Part shown: one piece after another, positions 17,109 to 25,557 of the stretch
Layout: each line of letters begins with the position of its first letter
Position numbering within the stretch: the first letter of the stretch is position 1
DNA from: Rhodococcus oxybenzonivorans
GTDB taxonomy: Bacteria; Actinomycetota; Actinomycetes; Mycobacteriales; Mycobacteriaceae
Direction: 5' to 3'
NCBI RefSeq assembly: GCF_003130705.1
Contig: NZ_CP021356.1
Span: forward strand, 235,210 to 299,209
DNA: 64,000 nt
The notes under the pieces: generated by a model
What the model saw: only the letters and a program-made list of their open reading frames with translations
The model's database searches: none
Told to the model about the DNA's origin: nothing
Made by a program: the position numbers and the translations under genes

Positions 17109-18751
17109 GCCACCTCTTCATCGTCGTAGAGGTCGCGTTCTTCGTCGAAGTGGCGAAGGCTGTCGCTGGGGAGGTTGATTCGCTTGAATCCGCCGGCGAG
17201 CAGCTTGCGGAGCAGAGGTTGTGGAATGGATCCGAATTCTCCTGTGCCGTCCGAGTATCCCCGGTAGATCGTGGAGAAGGACGGCTTCTTGTCGTCGCCG
17301 GGCTCGACGTAGACGACTTCGTCGACGTAGCGGACCGAGGTGCGCGACCCTTCGCCATCGACGCGGACCTTCGTGCCGAGTTGGACGATCAGGTCGATGT
17401 GCTCTGCGAGCTGGCGTTCGACGTAGTCCACCGTCGCGTTCATCGGGGGTTCGGTCGCCAGGTTCACCAGACGGTCGACTACACCGCGAGCGGTGTAAGC
17501 GTGGGTTGTGGATAGCCCTCCTCTGGCCGTCTGCAGTGCCTTGAGAAGAGCGAGGATCTCGTGACCGGCGACCTCACCGACGATCATGTAGTCGAGCTGC
17601 TGTCGCACGAACTCGTACAGGATGTCCGAGAGGGTGTAGCTGCCGGCGAGCTCGCCGTCTGCACCGCGTTCTCCGCCGCCCAGGATTGTCTCGGCGTCGA
17701 CCACGAAATCCTCGCGGCCGGGGAGTTCGTCGATGAAGAGTTCCCGTTCGGTTTCCGCGATTCCGATTCGCGTCTGCAGAGGAAGCGCATTGGCCAGTGC
17801 ACGCGTGAAGGTCGTTTTTCCGAAGCCCATTCCGCCGCCGGTGACCACCGAGGCACCGCCACGGACCGCGCACGAGAGGATGGTCGCGAGCTCGATCGGC
17901 ATCATCCGATGTTCGACGGCGAGCTGATCGAGGGCGATGTTCTTGAGGCGGTGGATGCGGATTGCCACCGAGGGCCGTTTGACCGAGTAGCCCATGACCG
18001 ACAGTCGGTGGCCTCCGCGCATTGTCAGACGCAGTGACGGATTGAGCCGGGAGAATGGCCGGCCGCCGTTGTCGGCGCGTGAGGCAAGCAGTCCCATCCA
18101 CTCGAGGAGTTCCTCGGGGGTGTCGACCACTGGGTCGCGGTGTTCATAGTGTCCGTCGGGGAACTTGACGTAGACGGCCGCGCCGTTGAGGAAGATGTCG
18201 GTGACGTGCGGCTCTTCGACGAGTTCCTGCAGCGGGCCCAGGTTGAACTGCGCGTCGAAGATGGCCTTGATCAGGGCTTCTTCTTCGACGATTGTGAAGG
18301 CTTCGCCGCCGGAGTTGATGGTCTTCTGGACGTGGTTCTTGACCAGGCCGGTGATCGTCTCACGGCCGAACTCGCGTTCTTCTTCCTCGGTGAACGGGGC
18401 GAAATATTTGCCGGCGTTCTTCGGGTCGTGGCGCTCACGGTCGCGCGCTGACCGGTAGTCACGCAACAGTTCCGCAGCTTCTTTCTGCAGAGCGCGGACC
18501 AGGGCGCGATCGACCTTGACCTTCGCGGGCGGCGGCACGGACCGGCGCGCAGTGTCGGTGTGCCCGTTGGTGCTGGCCGGTGGCAGTTCGTGTAGGCGAA
18601 GCGATCGAAACGGATCGGTGTCGGGGAGGGTGATTTCCGATACCGATCTGCGGCCCCCACCTGCGAGGTCGGTGTCGGGGATCGGAGCTGAGAAGAAGGG
18701 AAGATCCATCATCTTGCTCTGCCGAGATTGTGTCGAGTCGTCGGAGCTCAC
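17105..18751 (-). CDS. tadA: TadA/CpaF secretion ATPase
   Basis: This 548-residue GspE/CpaF-type hexameric ATPase powers Flp pilus assembly. An N-terminal region of about 150 residues precedes the CpaF domain. Walker A is GGMGFGKTT near residue 306, and the Walker B/His-box region reads DYMIVGEVAGHE near residue 400. Conserved arginine-finger-like stretches (SRLNPSLRLTMRGGHRLS) are present. GTG 18751 is used as start. Upstream, the related cpaE-like gene is separated from it by the tnpB insertion on the opposite strand. Confidence 0.93.
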   Translation of the reverse strand: MSSDDSTQSRQSKMMDLPFFSAPIPDTDLAGGGRRSVSEITLPDTDPFRSLRLHELPPASTNGHTDTARRSVPPPAKVKVDRALVRALQKEAAELLRDYRSARDRERHDPKNAGKYFAPFTEEEEREFGRETITGLVKNHVQKTINSGGEAFTIVEEEALIKAIFDAQFNLGPLQELVEEPHVTDIFLNGAAVYVKFPDGHYEHRDPVVDTPEELLEWMGLLASRADNGGRPFSRLNPSLRLTMRGGHRLSVMGYSVKRPSVAIRIHRLKNIALDQLAVEHRMMPIELATILSCAVRGGASVVTGGGMGFGKTTFTRALANALPLQTRIGIAETERELFIDELPGREDFVVDAETILGGGERGADGELAGSYTLSDILYEFVRQQLDYMIVGEVAGHEILALLKALQTARGGLSTTHAYTARGVVDRLVNLATEPPMNATVDYVERQLAEHIDLIVQLGTKVRVDGEGSRTSVRYVDEVVYVEPGDDKKPSFSTIYRGYSDGTGEFGSIPQPLLRKLLAGGFKRINLPSDSLRHFDEERDLYDDEEVA

Positions 18752-18855
18752 CGGGCACCGCCGCCTCGGTGGTCATGACCCGGCGTCTCGGCGAGGTCAC
18801 GGTGTGCAGACTGTGAGTTCGGATGCATGTCAGTGCTCCTGGATAGGCTTTCGGT

Positions 18856-20007
18856 GTGAAAGAGACGGTGCGGTACAACTACCGGCTTCGGCCTGGAATC
18901 AATGCCGAACGCGCACTCATGTCTGAGTGGCACCGATGCCGCTTCTTGTGGAATGAAGCTGTTCACCAACAGAAGTCGGGCGAGAAGCCGACGTTCGGCA
19001 AGCTCGGAAAGCTCCTCACTGAGGTGCGGGGTCGAAACGCGTGGCTGCGCGGCGGATCGCAGGTTCCTCAGCAGCAGATGCTCCGCACCTACGCCCGGGC
19101 ACTCACGCAGTCGTTTGAGGTGAAAGGTCGAGGCCGACCCGCGTTCAAGTCTCGGAAAAAGAGTTTGCCGTCGCTGGAGTACACACTGCGCGGATTCACG
19201 ATCAAGAACCGGCGGCTGGTTCTGCCGAAAGGCGTCACCATCCCGGTGGTATGGTCCCGAGACTTGCCGTCCGAACCGTCCAGCGTTCGCATTACCCGGG
19301 ACTCTGTCGGACATTGGTACGCCTCGTTCGTCGTCCGACGCGACATGGTCGCAGCACCAGCAGTTGAGGGCGGCGTCGGAATCGACTGGGGCGTAAGCAC
19401 CACAGCCACGGCCAGTGACTCCGCATTCGACTTCCCCCACCTCGGACACCGGAGACGGTGTGCCGCCGAATTGGGAAAAGCGCAACGACGTATGTCGCGG
19501 AGACGCAGCGGTCGACGCGGAGCCCAGTCGAAGGGATACCGTAAAGCCAAGATATCTGCGGCGAAAATTCACAAGAAGGCGTGCCGCCAAAACCAACACG
19601 ATTCCCGGGTGTGGGCCAAGCGCATCGTCGACAACAACGCGCTGATCGCAGTCGAGGACTTTACACCGAAGTTCCTGGCCCGCTCCTCGATGGCACGCAA
19701 AGCCGGCGACGCTGCTATTGGTGCCGCCAAACGAGAACTGATCGACCGTGGTGTGCGGGCTGGCCGGAAGGTGGTGTTGATTCAGTCCGCGTACACGACG
19801 ATGACGTGTTCCCGCTGCTTTGCAAGAGCCACGCACCGGCTGGGTCTCGCCGAACGTACCTTCCTGTGCCACCACTGTGGTCACACCGACAGTAGGGACA
19901 GGAACGCCGCCAGGACGATCTTGGCTGTGGCAGAACGGGGCCACACTCGCGTTGACGATGTGAGACATTTGCAGCCCTCCTTCGGGTCGGTTGTCAGTGC
20001 AGTCTGA
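18856..20007 (+). CDS. tnpB: TnpB RNA-guided nuclease, IS200/IS605 (IS1341-type)
   Basis: The 383-residue TnpB/OrfB protein has an N-terminal HTH_OrfB-like part (YNYRLRPGINAERALMSEWHRCRFLWNEAVH) and a RuvC nuclease with all three acidic residues (GIDWG Asp177, AVEDF Glu267, DSRDRNAAR Asp348). The intervening zinc finger uses Cys318, Cys321, Cys338 and Cys341. It is complete and probably active. No TnpA is nearby, so this is a solo-TnpB element that needs a partner in trans. It lies head-on against the Tad operon, between cpaE-like and tadA. Confidence 0.94.
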   Translation: MKETVRYNYRLRPGINAERALMSEWHRCRFLWNEAVHQQKSGEKPTFGKLGKLLTEVRGRNAWLRGGSQVPQQQMLRTYARALTQSFEVKGRGRPAFKSRKKSLPSLEYTLRGFTIKNRRLVLPKGVTIPVVWSRDLPSEPSSVRITRDSVGHWYASFVVRRDMVAAPAVEGGVGIDWGVSTTATASDSAFDFPHLGHRRRCAAELGKAQRRMSRRRSGRRGAQSKGYRKAKISAAKIHKKACRQNQHDSRVWAKRIVDNNALIAVEDFTPKFLARSSMARKAGDAAIGAAKRELIDRGVRAGRKVVLIQSAYTTMTCSRCFARATHRLGLAERTFLCHHCGHTDSRDRNAARTILAVAERGHTRVDDVRHLQPSFGSVVSAV

Positions 20008-20035
20008 GCTTGAAATCCTCGGCTCACGCCGAGGA
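19880..20035 (+). ncRNA. Candidate omega RNA / right end of the TnpB element
   Basis: TnpB elements make a guide RNA from the 3' end of tnpB through the right end. Just after the stop is the hairpin TCCTCGGC (20016-20023), loop TCAC, GCCGAGGA (20028-20035), the structure expected at the right end. The bases directly after it (from 20036, ACCGTTAACGACG) would be the guide and lie over the cpaE stop codon. The 5' limit given here is only a guess. Confidence 0.4.
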
Positions 20036-20039
20036 ACCG

Positions 20040-20858
20040 TTAACGACGTTCTCCTGTCAGTGTCGGCAGCGCAGCATTGAGCGCGGGACCGGACTTCCAG
20101 TCCGCCTGATGGCTCACCGCGAATTTGGTGATCTTCGGCCAGGTACTGCGGTGCAGGGTGTGCAGGTAGATCGAACGGTGACGCCGCCATTTGCTGATGG
20201 ACAACCCGTCCGAGAAGACCTTGGCGTCATCGGAGTCGGGCAGGACCGCGATCACGTCAAGTCCGGTGACTTTCGTGACTTCCTCTGCGTTGTAGGGGGA
20301 CTCACCGATCAGAATCAACCCCAGACTTGCCCGTGATTGCACCGCGGAGAGCTGCTGTCGCAGGGCGTTCTGCGAGGCGCGTAACGCTGCGATTGCCGTT
20401 CGCTCAGTGCGGGTGACGATTGCGATCGTTGTCGCGTTGACGATCAGTTCGATCGGAGCGCCTCGTTGCCCGATCCGGCCGGCGTCGACGATCACGTTGG
20501 TGTCGTCGACGCTCAATCCGGCCAGGTGGACACCCAACGGTCCCCACACTGGCCGCATCGCATCTGCCTGGGCGGAGTGGATCAGCCCCGGGAGCAATGA
20601 CACCGACGATTCCGGGATCTGGATGAGTTGCTCGGTCAGAGCAGCCTTGAGGCGCCCGTGACGATTCGCGTCGACGAGATTGATCAAGGAACGATCGTGA
20701 TAGTGGTTTCCGAGCATGTATCCGGCCAGGACCGGCGAGGACCCGATGGCATCCGCTTCTACGAGCAGAGTCCGGTCGGTCGGTGAGTTCAGGGCCAGGG
20801 CGAGCGCCGTGGTGCTCACACCGGGTGAGCGTGAGGCGGATGTCAGTGCGAGAAACAT
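20040..20858 (-). CDS. CpaE/TadZ-like P-loop protein of the Tad locus
   Basis: This 272-residue MinD/ParA-like protein is of the CpaE/TadZ (Ssd) type that localises the pilus machine. The N-terminal P-loop is degenerate: SRSPGVSTTALALAL has no Gly-Lys-Thr, as is common for TadZ proteins that bind nucleotide weakly or not at all. VIVDAGRIGQ corresponds to the switch region. Its stop lies four bases beyond the TnpB right-end hairpin, so the insertion went in at, or created, the end of the gene. The C-terminus may be altered. Confidence 0.82.
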   Translation of the reverse strand: MFLALTSASRSPGVSTTALALALNSPTDRTLLVEADAIGSSPVLAGYMLGNHYHDRSLINLVDANRHGRLKAALTEQLIQIPESSVSLLPGLIHSAQADAMRPVWGPLGVHLAGLSVDDTNVIVDAGRIGQRGAPIELIVNATTIAIVTRTERTAIAALRASQNALRQQLSAVQSRASLGLILIGESPYNAEEVTKVTGLDVIAVLPDSDDAKVFSDGLSISKWRRHRSIYLHTLHRSTWPKITKFAVSHQADWKSGPALNAALPTLTGERR

Positions 20859-20864
20859 CGCCGA

Positions 20865-21572
20865 TCACCGCACTCGGTTGTCGAGGACGATCGCGACACG
20901 CTTGGTTGCGCCGCGGGCGGCGACCCAGTTGGCCTCTGCCTCGGGCACGAGCAGGTTGAGCGTTGTCTCGCCGGCTTCGGGGATCTCCTTGGTCGAGTAC
21001 ACCTGCGCCTTCGTGTTGATCGGGCCCTGTACGGGCGGGTCGTCCTGGTCGCGTGGTGTGTCCACGACACGGACCATGTCACCGGGGACGATCGGCTCGG
21101 AGGGGAGGTGGCTGTAGCTCACCGTGATGCCGACCATCGTGAGGCCTTCCCCGGGAACAACCTGATCGGTGATCGCGGACGGGAGCAGGACGGTGCCGGC
21201 CGGCAACCGGGTGCTGGCACTCATTCCTACGACGCGGCCGCGTTCGCTGGCGGGCAGCGCCCCGAGATCGGCATCGACGTTGACCGATTTGGCGGCCAAG
21301 TCCTTGGACTCGATGGTCTCGCCTTGCTGCACCTCGTTCGTCAGGACGAGCACATCGGTGGTTGCGCGCATGGCGTTGACCGCGGTGAGCATGCCGATCA
21401 CTGCCACCACGACGAGTGCTACACCGATCGCCAGGTAGATGGGGCGTCGACGGACGCGCGCGCGGGTATTCAGATCGGGTGGGTCGTCCTGATCTGCGCC
21501 GTTGTGCGCCGGGGGCAGGTCATCCCCGGACGAGCGGAGCTTGTCGATTTTCTTGGTCAGCAGGGATGCCAT
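20865..21572 (-). CDS. CpaB/RcpC-like SAF-domain protein
   Basis: ATG 21572 is preceded by AAGGA at seven bases. A charged N-terminal cytoplasmic tail (about 60 residues) is followed by one membrane helix (YLAIGVALVVVAVIGML). A SAF domain follows (VLVLTNEVQQGETIESKDLAAKSV, RVVGMSASTRLPAGTVLLPSAI), as in CpaB/RcpC pilus assembly proteins. It is the first gene of the minus-strand Tad operon; cpaE follows after six bases. Confidence 0.85.
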   Translation of the reverse strand: MASLLTKKIDKLRSSGDDLPPAHNGADQDDPPDLNTRARVRRRPIYLAIGVALVVVAVIGMLTAVNAMRATTDVLVLTNEVQQGETIESKDLAAKSVNVDADLGALPASERGRVVGMSASTRLPAGTVLLPSAITDQVVPGEGLTMVGITVSYSHLPSEPIVPGDMVRVVDTPRDQDDPPVQGPINTKAQVYSTKEIPEAGETTLNLLVPEAEANWVAARGATKRVAIVLDNRVR

Positions 21573-22289
21573 GTGGTGGTCCTTCACAGTGGACGTGTGG
21601 ACATGTCGGACACTTTCGTACGGCGAACAGTAGAGAGCGACCTGGACAAGTTCGCTGCGACCACGTCACCTGCAAAGCTCCGACGGACTGGTGACGCCAT
21701 CCGGTGCGACTGGTCCGGTGCGTGTGACGGCGCCGTGGGCGCGTGAACCAGCTGCGTTGCGTGGCGGATTTCGGTGGGGCGGCGACCGTGTTGCTCGCCA
21801 TGGCAGTTGTGCACGCCGCTACGTTTTCGCCGATATGTACATGAAAACCTGTGCGTCCAGCGATATCCCGACCTCGGGTGCCGGAAACGACGGTTCCAAC
21901 CATCCGGCGTTGGGCAAACTGCGCGGCATGCCGTTGACCGACTACTTCTATTGCCCCGTATGGACAGTCGGGTTCGAAATGGTCCTTGTAAACATTCCTG
22001 CGGCCCGTTTCGGGAGTCGCTGCTTGGGCCGACCATCGCCTCAGCACGACTAGCGATCCGTGCCGTGCCACGTCGAGCACGAGGAGCCGAACGCCGAGCA
22101 CCGTCCCCGTCGATCGCACATGCGAACCCCATTGTGCTGCACGTGGCATAAACGCTTTCCCCTCCGCAACCCGCCTGGGCCCTCCCCCTCGGCGCGACTG
22201 TCGACCCGCACTCGTCTGCCTGCCACGCAGCTGTGAGCCTTCTGGGAAAACATTCCATCAGGTCGGGAACTGCGTTGTCCAGCAGGGGG
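21573..22289. other. 717-bp interval without a supported gene
   Basis: It lies between the Tad operon start and the divergent regulator gene, so it should contain the Tad promoter. Open frames exist on both strands, one on the plus strand beginning MKTCASSDIP at about 21839, but none has a convincing ribosome site or recognisable features. I see no repeat here. Confidence 0.4.
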
Positions 22290-22309
22290 GTAACACTCAA
22301 GAGTGTTAC
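22290..22309. promoter_or_regulatory. 20-bp perfect palindrome, likely operator
   Basis: GTAACACTCAAGAGTGTTAC, with nine-base arms around a central AA, lies just upstream of a TTGACA-like box and 68 bp before the XRE regulator start. It is a good candidate for autoregulation by that protein. Confidence 0.65.
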
Positions 22310-22318
22310 CTACAAGGC

Positions 22319-22346
22319 TTGACATTCCCCGGGAGTAGGGTAGTGC
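22319..22346 (+). promoter_or_regulatory. Putative sigma70-type promoter of the XRE gene
   Basis: TTGACA (22319-22324), a 16-base spacer and TAGTGC (22341-22346). The palindrome ends nine bases before the -35 box, so a bound protein would touch the polymerase. Confidence 0.45.
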
Positions 22347-22376
22347 CGCTGTATTCGCTATCGGAAAGGCCAACCA

Positions 22377-23159
22377 ATGGACTCGATCAGTCCGCCGAGT
22401 CTCGGTGATTTCATCCGTGCTCGGCGCACCCGGGCAACGCCGACGCACCCGGATGGTATGACTCGGGCCCAACTGGGCGAAGAGAACTATTTGAGTGTCA
22501 GCTACATCGCGCGGCTGGAAGGAAACGTTAAGGACGCGAGTCCTTCTCCGCAGGTTCTCGACGCCACCGCCAACGCACTCTGTCTCGATGATGCAGAACG
22601 TCGGCACCTATTCAATCTGGCACGGCGAACACAGACTGAGCGTGAGGACACCACGACACCCTGGACGATCGCCGACTATCGGACACTGATTACACCGGAC
22701 ATGAAGACCGCCATCGCGGCGCTGAACCCGCATCTGGTGGCGTACCTCGACGAACGCTGGAATGTCATCGACTGTAACTCGGCGTACGACAAGGCGTTCC
22801 CTGGACTGGTCGACGAGGGAAACGTGTTGCGCTGGTTCTTCTCGACTCCGGCATCAATGAAGGTCATGGTGGAGTGGGAGGCGGAAGCCGCCTTGACCGT
22901 CAGCTGGTTCCGAGCGTTGATGGGTCGCTATTACAACCCCGACTGGGCGGTGGAAACCCTCGAAGAGTTGAGCGCGTTCCCTCTCTTCCGCGAATTGTGG
23001 TCACGCGAAGAAGTCCGGTTCGGCCGGCACCAGCCGTTCATGCACCTCCGCGACGCCGAGACTGGTGAGCAATACAGCGTGCACGTGCAGGTCCACGCGG
23101 AGATGCGGGGCAAGTATCCGCTGCAGATGTACCTCGGAGTGCGCCTCCCCGCCTCCTGA
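22377..23159 (+). CDS. XRE-family regulator with MmyB-like sensor domain, 260 aa
   Basis: The N-terminal HTH (about residues 8-70: LGDFIRARRTRA...MTRAQLGEENYLSVSYIARLEG) is followed by the PAS-like MmyB ligand-binding domain (PHLVAYLDERWNVIDCNSAYDKAFPG, then WFRALMGRY and HPLQMYLGVRLP-type end). Members of this actinobacterial family bind small hydrophobic ligands and usually control a neighbouring enzyme gene. Here the convergent hydrolase ends one base after this gene, so the target may instead be its own promoter through the palindrome at 22290. Confidence 0.88.
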   Translation: MDSISPPSLGDFIRARRTRATPTHPDGMTRAQLGEENYLSVSYIARLEGNVKDASPSPQVLDATANALCLDDAERRHLFNLARRTQTEREDTTTPWTIADYRTLITPDMKTAIAALNPHLVAYLDERWNVIDCNSAYDKAFPGLVDEGNVLRWFFSTPASMKVMVEWEAEAALTVSWFRALMGRYYNPDWAVETLEELSAFPLFRELWSREEVRFGRHQPFMHLRDAETGEQYSVHVQVHAEMRGKYPLQMYLGVRLPAS

Positions 23160-23160
23160 A

Positions 23161-23949
23161 TTAGCCGAGCGCCTTGACGAACGCAGTGATCGCCGCGTTG
23201 ACCGGCTCGGGGTGTGTCCAGTTTGCGGCATGGCCGGCCACCGGGATCGTGACAACTGGCGCAGCACCGGGAAGACCTGCTTTGAGCTCGTCCGCCTTCT
23301 CTGCGGGCGCTGACAGGTCATTTTCCCCACGGATGATCAACGCCGGAACGTCAATGTCGGAGAGTCGGTCCACGACGTCGTCGCGTTCGATAAGGCACTC
23401 CGCGGCTGGCCGGACAGCCATGCGATCGCTGCTGTTCCATTTGCTGATCCACGACGTCCAATCCGCAGGTTCTCCACCGATCAGTTGGGGGGCAAGTGCG
23501 CTGGTGAGCGGTTCGAGTGGCTCTGTGCTGCACCACTGATCGAACAGGACGCGGTATCCGGACTTCTGCTCGGGTGTACAGGCTGAGGCTTCCGTGTCGA
23601 GCAAGATCAGAGCCGTCGTGCGCTCCGGTGCGAGGAGTGCTGTGCGCAGCGCGGTATAGCCGCCCTGGGACATTCCCCCGATGATTGCCTTCTCGACGCC
23701 GAGGTCGTCGAGGACGGCGAGGGCGTCGCGTGCGAGGTCCCAGTATGTGAACGGCATACCCGCATCGGTGGTCTTTCCGTGGCGGCGCGCATCCCAGGTC
23801 ACAACCCGGAGGTCCGGGGATAGATCGCGCACCTGGGGCGTGAACATGGATGAGTCCATGAAGAACCCGTGCCCGAGTAGAAGTACGGGCCCCTCTCCCC
23901 CACTGTCGGTGTAAAAAATGTCGGCGTCGGGCGTTGTCACTGTCGGCAC
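23161..23949 (-). CDS. Alpha/beta hydrolase, 262 aa
   Basis: Typical alpha/beta-hydrolase fold: the oxyanion HGF motif (LLLGHGFFMD), nucleophile elbow GMSQGG (serine near residue 94), the acid in IRGENDLSAP and the histidine in VAGHAANWTHPE. The length is normal and no signal peptide is present. It resembles 3-oxoadipate enol-lactonase or haloperoxidase-like esterases, but the substrate cannot be told. Its stop is one base from the stop of the XRE gene. Confidence 0.88.
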   Translation of the reverse strand: MPTVTTPDADIFYTDSGGEGPVLLLGHGFFMDSSMFTPQVRDLSPDLRVVTWDARRHGKTTDAGMPFTYWDLARDALAVLDDLGVEKAIIGGMSQGGYTALRTALLAPERTTALILLDTEASACTPEQKSGYRVLFDQWCSTEPLEPLTSALAPQLIGGEPADWTSWISKWNSSDRMAVRPAAECLIERDDVVDRLSDIDVPALIIRGENDLSAPAEKADELKAGLPGAAPVVTIPVAGHAANWTHPEPVNAAITAFVKALG

Positions 23950-24377
23950 GTAGCCGATCCTAGGGTGAGGTGACTATCCCCGGTCCAGGCGAGCCTCGAG
24001 GAACGCGGTCGCCAGTCTGCGACCAGCGTTACAAAGAACATCCCGCGTAGCGAGCGGCTGCGCACCCCGTCTGGGAGAAGAAGGACGCGACGGGGCAAGC
24101 GTCAAGATCCTCGGCTCGGTCATCGAGATGGTGCGTCCCCTGCCGTACCCCGAAGGGGCGTGACCACCACGCTGACACGCTTCAGGGCAGAGATCACCCC
24201 GACGACGAGTACCAGTCGCGGAAGCTGGGGAGCTCGACGTTCTGGAGGCGATCTCATCCGCCTTCCGGGCACCCGCGAGATAAAACGGTGCGTCACGCTG
24301 GGAGTTGATCAACCGATCGCCGTCGGCCATGCTGTCCCAGTGACAGCCATAGAGACCTACACACTCTGGACGGTGTG
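23950..24377. other. 428-bp interval without a supported gene
   Basis: It separates the hydrolase start from the accessory segment. A minus-strand frame ending at 23974 is open, but its ribosome site is too far from any ATG. Base composition becomes less GC-rich toward the right edge, where the accessory genes begin. Confidence 0.4.
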
Positions 24378-24734
24378 ATGGCGTCCAATCTCGGCCAACC
24401 GGCCCAGCAGATGCTAAATAAGTGCGTCGACCAGTTCAAGACGGATCTGTTGAATGAAGCGGACCGCCTTGAGGCCGCAGGAAATAGTGCGAGCGGCGTA
24501 CCTGAGGTGACAGCTTCTCACGTCCACGACGCAAACATAATGCTTCGTCGGAAACTAACTAAACCTCGAAGATCGAAATTAACGCTAGCCCTGCAATTAA
24601 TTACCGTTGTGGCCGCGGCGTTGACAGGATGGTCATCGAACAATATGGATAAGAACTGGGGAATCGCTCTCTTCGTGGCCAGCGTCATGATAACAGTCCT
24701 TGTTGGCGCGATTGTCTGGGTGAGGAACGAATGA
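24378..24734 (+). CDS. Small two-helix membrane protein with histone-fold-like N-terminus, 118 aa
   Basis: Residues 1-55 form two amphipathic helices joined by a loop ending VTASHVHDANIMLRRKL. The pattern (long helix, loop, D/H-V-x-x-A helix) resembles the alpha2-loop-alpha3 part of a histone fold. Two membrane helices follow (about 68-85 and 93-114) with a short tail. The stop overlaps the start of the next gene (ATGA), and the partner protein has the same N-terminal pattern and the same two-helix membrane hairpin. The two probably form a membrane hetero-complex. Codon use is clearly more AT-rich than in the flanks, suggesting transfer. Confidence 0.72.
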   Translation: MASNLGQPAQQMLNKCVDQFKTDLLNEADRLEAAGNSASGVPEVTASHVHDANIMLRRKLTKPRRSKLTLALQLITVVAAALTGWSSNNMDKNWGIALFVASVMITVLVGAIVWVRNE

Positions 24735-25486
24735 TGTCGGATAATCCTGAAAAATATCTCACCCCGGCGGCGAAAAATGCCCTAAACGCGTATCTCGCGG
24801 ACGTGAAAGACCAGGTTTTGAACCGGGCTCTTTCGCAGTCTCAGGGCGGGCGAGACGCTCGCGAAATTGGAGTTTCTGATCTTACGGAGGCTATCGACGA
24901 TAGGGAACGTCCCCAGGCTGTACGAGCCAGTAAGCGTACGTTGAGGTTACGCCAACTAGCAGTGCTGTACGTCGCAACCGGGCTTCTCGGGCTGCTCACC
25001 GTCCTAATATTTTTTTCGCCAGAAGCTACATTCTCGGGTGCGCAATCAATACAAACGGTTATCTTGATTGCCTCTGTCATCACAAGCTTCGTAGGTCTAG
25101 TGATGAGTATCGCCATCTATTCAGCTTCGCGGCGCCAAGAACGGATCCCAGCTCATGGGAAAACAGGAAGCCCAACGCCTCAAGATTTAGAGGCATTCTT
25201 CCTCCGCGAGTGGGGGCTACTGGAGTCAACACTAAGGCGAGTGATCGCAAATCAGCTCGGTGATTCACGAGCTGGTAATTCTGCTTTACGCGAACTGCTG
25301 GATATTGCCGAATCAAACAGAATCTTGGACGAACAATCCACCGCCGATTTCAATGAACTTCTACGTTTGCGAAATCGCATCGCCCACGGACGGCCCTCAA
25401 AGGGGCCAGAGCTCGACGTCGAAGACGCAATCGGGCGAGCCAAGAAACTTCAACGAAAACTGGAAGCCATTGATGACAAGTCCTGA
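24731..25486 (+). CDS. Membrane protein with histone-fold-like N-terminus and HEPN-like C-terminal domain, 251 aa
   Basis: Residues 8-58 (AAKNALNAYLADVKDQVLNRA, then REIGVSDLTEAIDDRE) repeat the histone-fold-like pattern of the upstream partner. Membrane helices span about 75-96 and 107-131. The C-terminal part (about 150-250) is all-helical and carries R214-N-R-I-A-H219-G, the R-x4-H signature of HEPN RNase domains. HEPN proteins of this kind act as RNA-cleaving toxins or effectors in phage defence and toxin-antitoxin systems. The membrane anchor and paired partner suggest a sensor-effector unit. The call rests on motif reading, not on a database match. Confidence 0.72.
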   Translation: MMSDNPEKYLTPAAKNALNAYLADVKDQVLNRALSQSQGGRDAREIGVSDLTEAIDDRERPQAVRASKRTLRLRQLAVLYVATGLLGLLTVLIFFSPEATFSGAQSIQTVILIASVITSFVGLVMSIAIYSASRRQERIPAHGKTGSPTPQDLEAFFLREWGLLESTLRRVIANQLGDSRAGNSALRELLDIAESNRILDEQSTADFNELLRLRNRIAHGRPSKGPELDVEDAIGRAKKLQRKLEAIDDKS

Positions 25487-25491
25487 CGGAC

Positions 25492-25537
25492 GGGCCGACA
25501 ACCAACTCCCCTCGCGAGGGCAGTTGGTTGTCGGCCC
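25492..25537. terminator. Strong hairpin between the two HEPN-type units
   Basis: GGGCCGACAACCAACT (25492-25507) pairs with AGTTGGTTGTCGGCCC (25522-25537), and the loop contains a further CCCT/AGGG stem. There is no U-run. It ends 20 bases before the next start codon, so it could also influence translation of the following gene. Confidence 0.6.
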
Positions 25538-25557
25538 CGAGACCTACCCTCGTGTCC

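Noticed and set aside
18748..20190. Long minus-strand open frame of 480 codons
   Set aside because: It lies exactly opposite tnpB, whose catalytic and zinc residues are intact; the minus-strand product is Arg/Ser/Pro-rich without a pattern. It is an antisense shadow in high-GC DNA.
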